DNA of 64,000 bases, from positions 1 to 64,000 of the forward strand of contig CAVPRR010000003.1 in the NCBI GenBank assembly GCA_963707965.1, given 5' to 3'. Position 1 is the stretch's first letter; each line of letters starts with the position of its first letter. The DNA comes from VRUE01 sp963707965. GTDB lineage: Bacteria; Actinomycetota; Thermoleophilia; Solirubrobacterales; 70-9. Positions 60,048 to 64,000 of this stretch are shown piece after piece. Position numbers and translations under genes: made by a program. The notes under the pieces were generated by a model. That model was given only the letters and a program-made list of their open reading frames with translations. It searched no databases and had not been told where the DNA came from.

Positions 60048-60828
60048 TCAATCCGGTGCCGCAGAGGTAGCCAGGGAAGACATGGCATCGACATTTGCCG
60101 ACGCCAGCCCCCTGACCACGATCGTGTCGAGGGCGGTGTAGGCGGCGAGACGCTTCTGGGCGTCCTCGCGGTCCGCGGCGGCAACGCCGACCGTGCCCTC
60201 GGGCTCGGCGAGGCGGCCGAAATGGTTGCGGTAGCCGTCGTGAAGGTCTCGGTAGAAGGACTCCTCCCTGGCGAGCCGCTCGGCGGCGTCGGAGCCCACA
60301 GCGGTGCGGACGTAGCCCAGGACCGGCGGCGTCTCGCGACCCGCCTCGCGAGCGCCCTTCTCGACACGCTGCCGCGCCTCAGCGGCGAACTCGGGCGTCA
60401 TCCAGTTGAAGAAGACTCCGTCGAACTCGGCGCCGGCGAGCTCACACATCTTTGGGCCCATCGCGGCGAGCACGAGGCGCACACCAGGCAGCCGCTCGCG
60501 CAGCTTCGGCAGCGACTCGCGCATTCTGGTCAGGGGCCTCTCCGAGAAGCCGGCACCGACGCCCAGCCAGAGCCGCGCTCGGTCGAAGTGCCAAGCGCTC
60601 GATGTCAGCGGCGATCTCCTCCGGTGGGGTGCGGTCGAGTGCGATGACCGCCACTCCGAGGTCGACCTCAGGCGCCGCCGCGGCGAACACGGCCAGCGTC
60701 TCCAGGCCTTTGGCGCCCGGGTGGTCGTTGGACCACATCGAGGCGTAGCCGAGCTCGGCGCAGCGGCCTGCGAGCGGCCGCGCCACCTCCGGGTCGAGGC
60801 CCGCCGCCACCCCAAATCCGCGACTCAT
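60048..60828 (-). CDS. LLM-class (F420-type) oxidoreductase, one frameshift
   Basis: From ATG 60828 (AAGGAG upstream) the first frame reads SRGFGVAAGLDPEVARPLAG, AELGYASMWSNDHPGAKGLE, VDLGVAVIALDRTPPEEIAA and DIERLAL. The frame then shifts near 60590, and the second frame continues DRARLWLGVGAGFSERPLTR, VRLVLAAMGPKMCELAGAEF and DGVFFNWMTPEFAAEARQR. Removing one T from CTTCGACC (giving ALDRARLW) repairs it to about 260 residues. The fold is the luciferase-like TIM barrel used by F420-dependent enzymes. The substrate is unknown. It is the only frameshift seen outside the first 7.2 kb. Confidence 0.82.
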
Positions 60829-60843
60829 CGGTCTCCTTTCTTC

Positions 60844-60932
60844 GCCCGAAACACCTTCTCCATGCATTACATGGACAACGTGTTTCGGGCATGTGGTGCG
60901 TGGAGATAATGCATGGAGGCGGTGTTACGGGC
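60844..60932. repeat. long inverted repeat over the rlmD stop
   Basis: The left arm 60844-60869 (GCCCGAAACACCTTCTCCAT, then GCATTA) pairs with the right arm 60907-60932 (TAATGCATGGAGGCGGTGTT, then ACGGGC) at 22 of 26 positions. A second inverted pair, GCCCGAAACAC / GTGTTTCGGGC, uses the left arm and 60880-60890. The right arm contains the rlmD stop (TTA at 60925-60927). The structure could end transcription from both sides. Confidence 0.75.
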
Positions 60933-62277
60933 CGTCCTTCTCCAGCAGCGCCACGCACTCTATGTGCGGGGTCTGGGGGAACATGTCCACCGGCTTCACT
61001 CGCCGCAGCCTATAGCCGGCCTCGACCATCTGGGCTGCATTTGGAGCCAGCGTCGTGGGGTTGCAGGAGACGTAGACGATTCGTTTCGCCTCGCACTCGA
61101 GCACCCGGCGCACGATCTTCTGCGAGAGGCCGGCGCGCGGCGGGTCGAGCACGACGACATCCGGTTTGCCGGCCTCCTCCAGCAGGGGCCGCAACCCGGT
61201 GCGGGCGCTGGCGGTCCTGAAGCGCACGTTGGCGATCCCGTTGCGCTCGGCGTTGCGCTCCGCATCGGCGATCGCGTCGGGGACTATCTCCAACCCCCAG
61301 ACCTCACCTGCTCGCCCCGCCATTGTCAGCCCGATAGTGCCGATGCCGCAGTAGAGGTCGAAGACGCGCTCGCCTCCGCTCAGCCCCGCGTACTCGGCGG
61401 CGACCGCGTAGAGCCGCTCGGCCATCTCGGTATTCGTCTGGAAGAAGGCGTCGTGCGACATCTCGAGGCGCAGGCCGCAGAGCTCCTCGCACAGGTGCTC
61501 CTCGCCGAGCACGCCCGTCGGGCCACCGGTGCCGCCGGAGTCGCCCGCGATCACCGTATGCAGGTCGACCGGGGGCTTGGGGAACCGGGCCGACGCCGTG
61601 ACGAGGCGGGTCTGGATCTGGCCGGTGCGCCGCCCCTCCCGAACCGCGAGGTTACGAAGCACGCCGGTCCGGCCGCGGCGGTCGTAGGCGGGGATCGACT
61701 CTCGGCGGGCCCACTCGAGAACGTCGTTGCGAGCGGCGTTGCCGCGCTCGGAGGCGAGCAGGCAGTCTTCGACCGGAACGATCAGGTCCCAGCGGCCGCG
61801 CTCGTGAAAGCCGAGGATCGTCTCGTCGTTTCGCTGTCCGAACGAGTATTCGAGCTTGTTGCGGTAGCGCCACTCCTCGAGAGCCGGTGCGATCTCCTCG
61901 AGCTCGAAGTTGTCGAGGCCGCCGATCCGTCGCAGTGCCTCGTCGACCTGCTCGCGCTTGTGGATGAGCTGGCGCTCGTAGGGGAGTCCCTGCCAGGGGG
62001 CACCCGGACAGGGCTCGCCGCCGTGGATGCAGCGGTCGGCGATGCGGTCGGCAGCGGGACGCAACAGCTCGACGGTTCTCGCCTCGGCAAAGCGTCGCTT
62101 GGCCTTCGTGACCTCAGCTCGAACCCGGTCGCCCGGCAACGCACCGGCGACGAAGACGACGTACCCGCCGGTCCGAGCCACGCCGCGCCCGCCGAAGGCG
62201 AGCGAATCGATGTCGACCTCGAGCAGCTCGCCGCGACGCGGTCGAGTCGCTGGCGCCTCACCGGTGGCCTGTTCCAC
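60925..62277 (-). CDS. 23S rRNA (uracil-5-)-methyltransferase, RlmD/TrmA family
   Basis: The 450-residue SAM enzyme has an N-terminal TRAM domain (ELLEVDIDSLAFGGRGVART) and the Fe-S cysteine region CIHGGEPCPGAPW. SAM motifs are VFDLYCGIGTIGLTMAGRAG and VVVLDPPRAGLSQKIVRRVL, and the catalytic Cys is in RIVYVSCNPTTLAPNAAQMV. FFQTNTEMAERLY is the conserved Q-T-N motif. It methylates uracil in rRNA or tRNA; which one cannot be set from sequence. It is preceded on its strand by the basic protein at 62278-62739, whose stop codon lies next to its start. Confidence 0.9.
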   Translation of the reverse strand: MEQATGEAPATRPRRGELLEVDIDSLAFGGRGVARTGGYVVFVAGALPGDRVRAEVTKAKRRFAEARTVELLRPAADRIADRCIHGGEPCPGAPWQGLPYERQLIHKREQVDEALRRIGGLDNFELEEIAPALEEWRYRNKLEYSFGQRNDETILGFHERGRWDLIVPVEDCLLASERGNAARNDVLEWARRESIPAYDRRGRTGVLRNLAVREGRRTGQIQTRLVTASARFPKPPVDLHTVIAGDSGGTGGPTGVLGEEHLCEELCGLRLEMSHDAFFQTNTEMAERLYAVAAEYAGLSGGERVFDLYCGIGTIGLTMAGRAGEVWGLEIVPDAIADAERNAERNGIANVRFRTASARTGLRPLLEEAGKPDVVVLDPPRAGLSQKIVRRVLECEAKRIVYVSCNPTTLAPNAAQMVEAGYRLRRVKPVDMFPQTPHIECVALLEKDGP

Positions 62278-62739
62278 CTACTTCAGTTTCTTGCGGGCCC
62301 GCCGTGCGGCCTGCGTCGCCTGTTTGCGGACCGGCTCCGCTCGCCCCCCGACCTCTTTGCGGGCCTGCTTGACCAGCCGTTCGAGTTCCTTCAACAACGA
62401 GTCGGTCTGCCGGCGGCCGCGCTTGACCAGGTCAGAGATCATCTTTTCGGCGTCGCTCCGAGTTATCCGCCCCCGCTGCACGGCGTCGTCGACAACCTCC
62501 TGAAGGCGGTCGCGGCTCAGCGTGACGCTGTGTTCCAGGCTCTCGCGGAACTGCTCGACGCTCTTGTCGAGCCCGGCCGGGCGGTTGCTGCGCTTGGCCG
62601 CCGGTTTTTTCGCGGCTTTGGCTTTTTTCGCCGCTTTGGCTCTTTTTGCGGCCGGTTTTCTGGCGGCGGTCGTTTTCGACCGCGCCCCAGATTTGGCTTT
62701 TTTCGTCGCTTTGCCGGGTGCCTTTTTTTTCGCGGCCAT
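62278..62739 (-). CDS. Lys/Ala-rich basic coiled-coil protein (histone H1-like tail)
   Basis: From ATG 62739 (AAGGAGG upstream) the 153-residue protein has a first half almost made of K, A and R (KKKAPGKATKKAKSGARSKT and AAKKAKAAKKPAAKR), like histone H1 or PhaF-type tails. Its second half is helical (SVEQFRESLEHSVTLSRDRL and DLVKRGRRQTDSLLKELERL), like phasin or coiled-coil domains. It may bind DNA or polyhydroxyalkanoate granules; no direct evidence separates these. It abuts the methyltransferase gene. Confidence 0.75.
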   Translation of the reverse strand: MAAKKKAPGKATKKAKSGARSKTTAARKPAAKRAKAAKKAKAAKKPAAKRSNRPAGLDKSVEQFRESLEHSVTLSRDRLQEVVDDAVQRGRITRSDAEKMISDLVKRGRRQTDSLLKELERLVKQARKEVGGRAEPVRKQATQAARRARKKLK

Positions 62740-62789
62740 GCTCAGTTGCCTCCTTGTCGCTGTCGCTTCTGGCGAATGATGTGTGCGAC

Positions 62790-62871
62790 GAGCCTGCATT
62801 TGTACGTCCTAGAGACGTACAAATGCAGGCTCGATGGCTGACTATCAAATGCAGGCTCGATGACTGACTAT
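62790..62871. repeat. perfect 19-bp palindrome followed by a 26-bp tandem duplication
   Basis: GAGCCTGCATTTGTACGTC (62790-62808) and its exact reverse complement (62814-62832) flank 5 bases. The right arm is the start of a 26-bp unit, CAAATGCAGGCTCGATGGCT (first 20), at 62820-62845 that is repeated at 62846-62871 with one change. The last unit ends two bases before the stop of the 62873-63715 gene. A relative of the arm (ACGTACAAATGCAG) is at 26184. Confidence 0.9.
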
Positions 62872-62872
62872 C

Positions 62873-63715
62873 TCACTCCACGGCTCGAACGTCCTTTGCG
62901 GGGGTGGCAAACGTTGCTTCGATGGGGGCGTGGTCGGAGAGTCGCAGGGCGAGATTGTCGCAGCGAACCTCGCGCCGCTCGGGCGGCCAGCGCCACGGGG
63001 CCTCGACGACCTCCAGGCCCCGGGACAGCAGGTGGTCGATGGCGCCGGGCGCCGTTGGGGGCGTCAGGCCGAAGCGCTCGGCCAGCTCCTCGAACGCGGC
63101 AGGGCTCTCCGCGGGTCGCAGGTTGAGGTCTCCGCCGAACAGCAGCGGCTGCTCGCCTGCCCACCTCACAGCGGCAGTTGCCGCCTGCAGCACGTCCTCG
63201 ATGGCCAGCTCGGGCCGGTCGTTTGTCGCGTGGAGGTTGGCGACGCAGAGCCCCGAACGGGTGCGGGTCAGGGCCATCGCCCGCCGCTCGGGCCTGCCCA
63301 CGTGGATCGCCAGCTCGCCGCGCGCGACGATCCCGCCAAGGATTCCCGAAGGACGGACGAGCGTGAGGTTGGAGCCGCCCTCGCCGGACGCGATCAGGTC
63401 CGGGTTGAGGCGGCCGGCGAGGGCGCGAAGCGCCCCCAACGAGTTGCGGGAGGTGAGCACGCGGTGCGCGTCGGCGCCGCAGGCGCGGGCCAGCGGGGCG
63501 GCGAAGCGCGGCGGGCACTCCTGAAGGAGGGCGACATCCCAACCTGTCTCGGCCAGAAGGGTTGCGAACTCGGGCAGCAGGTTGCGGTTGACCTGCGCGT
63601 GGGTCGCATTGCTCTCCGTGATCCGCAGCAGCCGCGATCGCCAGGTGAAGAGCGTCGGGTCGGGTGGGAAATCGCGCCCATGGAAGAGGTTCCAGCCAAT
63701 CGCCCTGATCTCCAC
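62873..63715 (-). CDS. endonuclease/exonuclease/phosphatase-family protein (cytoplasmic)
   Basis: The 280-residue EEP-fold protein begins MEIRAIGWNLFHGRDFPPDP (the N-x-x-H/G opener). It has GWDVALLQECPPRFAA (metal Glu), SGLCVANLHATNDRP (His), LLFGGDLNLRPAES (D-x-N) and LRLSDHAPIEATF (terminal D-H). No signal peptide is seen, unlike the EEP protein at 51922. The substrate is unknown. It is divergent from argF at 63734, and its 3' end adjoins the palindrome at 62790-62871. Confidence 0.85.
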   Translation of the reverse strand: MEIRAIGWNLFHGRDFPPDPTLFTWRSRLLRITESNATHAQVNRNLLPEFATLLAETGWDVALLQECPPRFAAPLARACGADAHRVLTSRNSLGALRALAGRLNPDLIASGEGGSNLTLVRPSGILGGIVARGELAIHVGRPERRAMALTRTRSGLCVANLHATNDRPELAIEDVLQAATAAVRWAGEQPLLFGGDLNLRPAESPAAFEELAERFGLTPPTAPGAIDHLLSRGLEVVEAPWRWPPERREVRCDNLALRLSDHAPIEATFATPAKDVRAVE

Positions 63716-63733
63716 CCTCTTAGTATCTTCGCC

Positions 63734-64000
63734 TTGAAGAGCGATTTCCTCACAGGCGAAGAGCTCGGGGCATTTCGACTGGGCAAGCTGCTCGACCGGG
63801 CTCTTGAGCTGAAATCGGGACGGCGGGACGGCGCCGGTGCCGGTGAGCTGGCGGGCCGCAGCATCGCGCTCGTCTTCGAGAAGCCCTCGACGCGGACCCG
63901 GATCTCGTTCGAGGTCGGGGTTGCCGAGCTCGGGGCGACGCCGATCGTGCTGCGCGGCGACGAGCTGCAGCTCTCGCGCGGAGAGTCGATCGCGGACACG
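63734..64000 (+). CDS. argF: ornithine carbamoyltransferase, N-terminal part (cut by window end)
   Basis: A reading frame from TTG 63734 runs open to the window edge (89 codons). It encodes KSDFLTGEELGAFRLGKLLD, then GRSIALVFEKPSTRTRISFE, with the carbamoyl-phosphate loop S-T-R-T-R, VGVAELGATPIVLRGDELQL and SRGESIADT. This is the normal N-terminal domain of ArgF/OTCase (arginine biosynthesis). No clear ribosome-binding site stands before the TTG, and no ATG is in frame nearby. The loop motif makes a transcarbamylase certain; ornithine rather than aspartate is supported by F-E-K-P-S-T-R-T-R-I-S-F-E-V. Confidence 0.9.
   Translation, partial: MKSDFLTGEELGAFRLGKLLDRALELKSGRRDGAGAGELAGRSIALVFEKPSTRTRISFEVGVAELGATPIVLRGDELQLSRGESIADT

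Overview
The window is a high-GC (about 70% by eye) bacterial chromosome segment with dense, mostly operonic genes. It looks like an actinobacterium of the class Thermoleophilia (Solirubrobacterales-like). Reasons: a dnaK-grpE-dnaJ-hspR-clpB operon with a MerR-type HspR, separate purS/purQ/purL, inositol-phosphate synthase next to a CDP-alcohol phosphotransferase, an F420-type LLM oxidoreductase, and a small exported protein family (43870-44394) typical of that class. The placement is an inference from gene content and style.

Layout. 1-7.2 kb is a disturbed accessory region. It holds a frameshifted AbiEi/AbiEii-like pair, two DUF3592-like genes, a broken HprK/PqqD locus that resembles a lasso-peptide or other RiPP remnant, and a rhomboid protease gene broken by several one-base indels. 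6.2-15.5 kb carries lipoate and pyruvate dehydrogenase functions: lipA (one frameshift), lipB, E2, E1 beta, E1 alpha, a DsbA-like isomerase and lpdA. 15.5-19 kb is thiamine metabolism: thiE, and a TPP riboswitch driving thiO and a thiS-thiG fusion. 19.1-20.3 kb is a small decayed island beside tRNA-Lys: vapBC, an HNH-like scrap and an integrase C-terminal remnant. 20.4-21.9 kb is a membrane HD-GYP protein. 22.1-40.7 kb is dominated by purine biosynthesis, all on the minus strand (purH, purN, purF, purL, purQ, purS, purC, purB, purE, purD). It is interrupted by a TetR/MFS pair, acylphosphatase, YbaK, a PPOx-like protein, arsM/arsR and a cytochrome P450. purM and purK are not in the window. 41-45 kb encodes envelope/exported proteins, including a two-SLT plus M15-like hydrolase and a TcpC-like membrane protein. 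45-51.7 kb is the heat-shock operon. 51.9-54.3 kb carries a secreted EEP-family protein, a c-type cytochrome and endonuclease III. 54.3-59.9 kb is a plus-strand series with phosphatidylinositol genes (PAP2-like, PI-phosphate synthase, Ino1), a GT4/PHP fusion and a uracil-DNA glycosylase. 60-64 kb holds a frameshifted LLM oxidoreductase, an RlmD-type methyltransferase, a Lys/Ala-rich basic protein, an EEP-family protein and the start of argF.

The most unusual signal is not a gene. Short tandem duplications sit at gene ends again and again. At a dozen or so loci the repeated unit (18-36 bp) contains the stop codon, or begins within a few bases of it. At two loci (lipA, purH) the start codon and its ribosome-binding context are duplicated 30 bp apart in frame. 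There are also dispersed palindromic repeats (24417-24530 and 36915-37029; 62790-62832 with a relative near 26185). One palindromic element is inserted in frame, twice, inside lipB, in the style of Rickettsia palindromic elements. Frameshifts are concentrated in the first 7 kb. Many are repaired by adding or removing one base in a short homopolymer, so low-quality sequence there is a live alternative to true gene decay.
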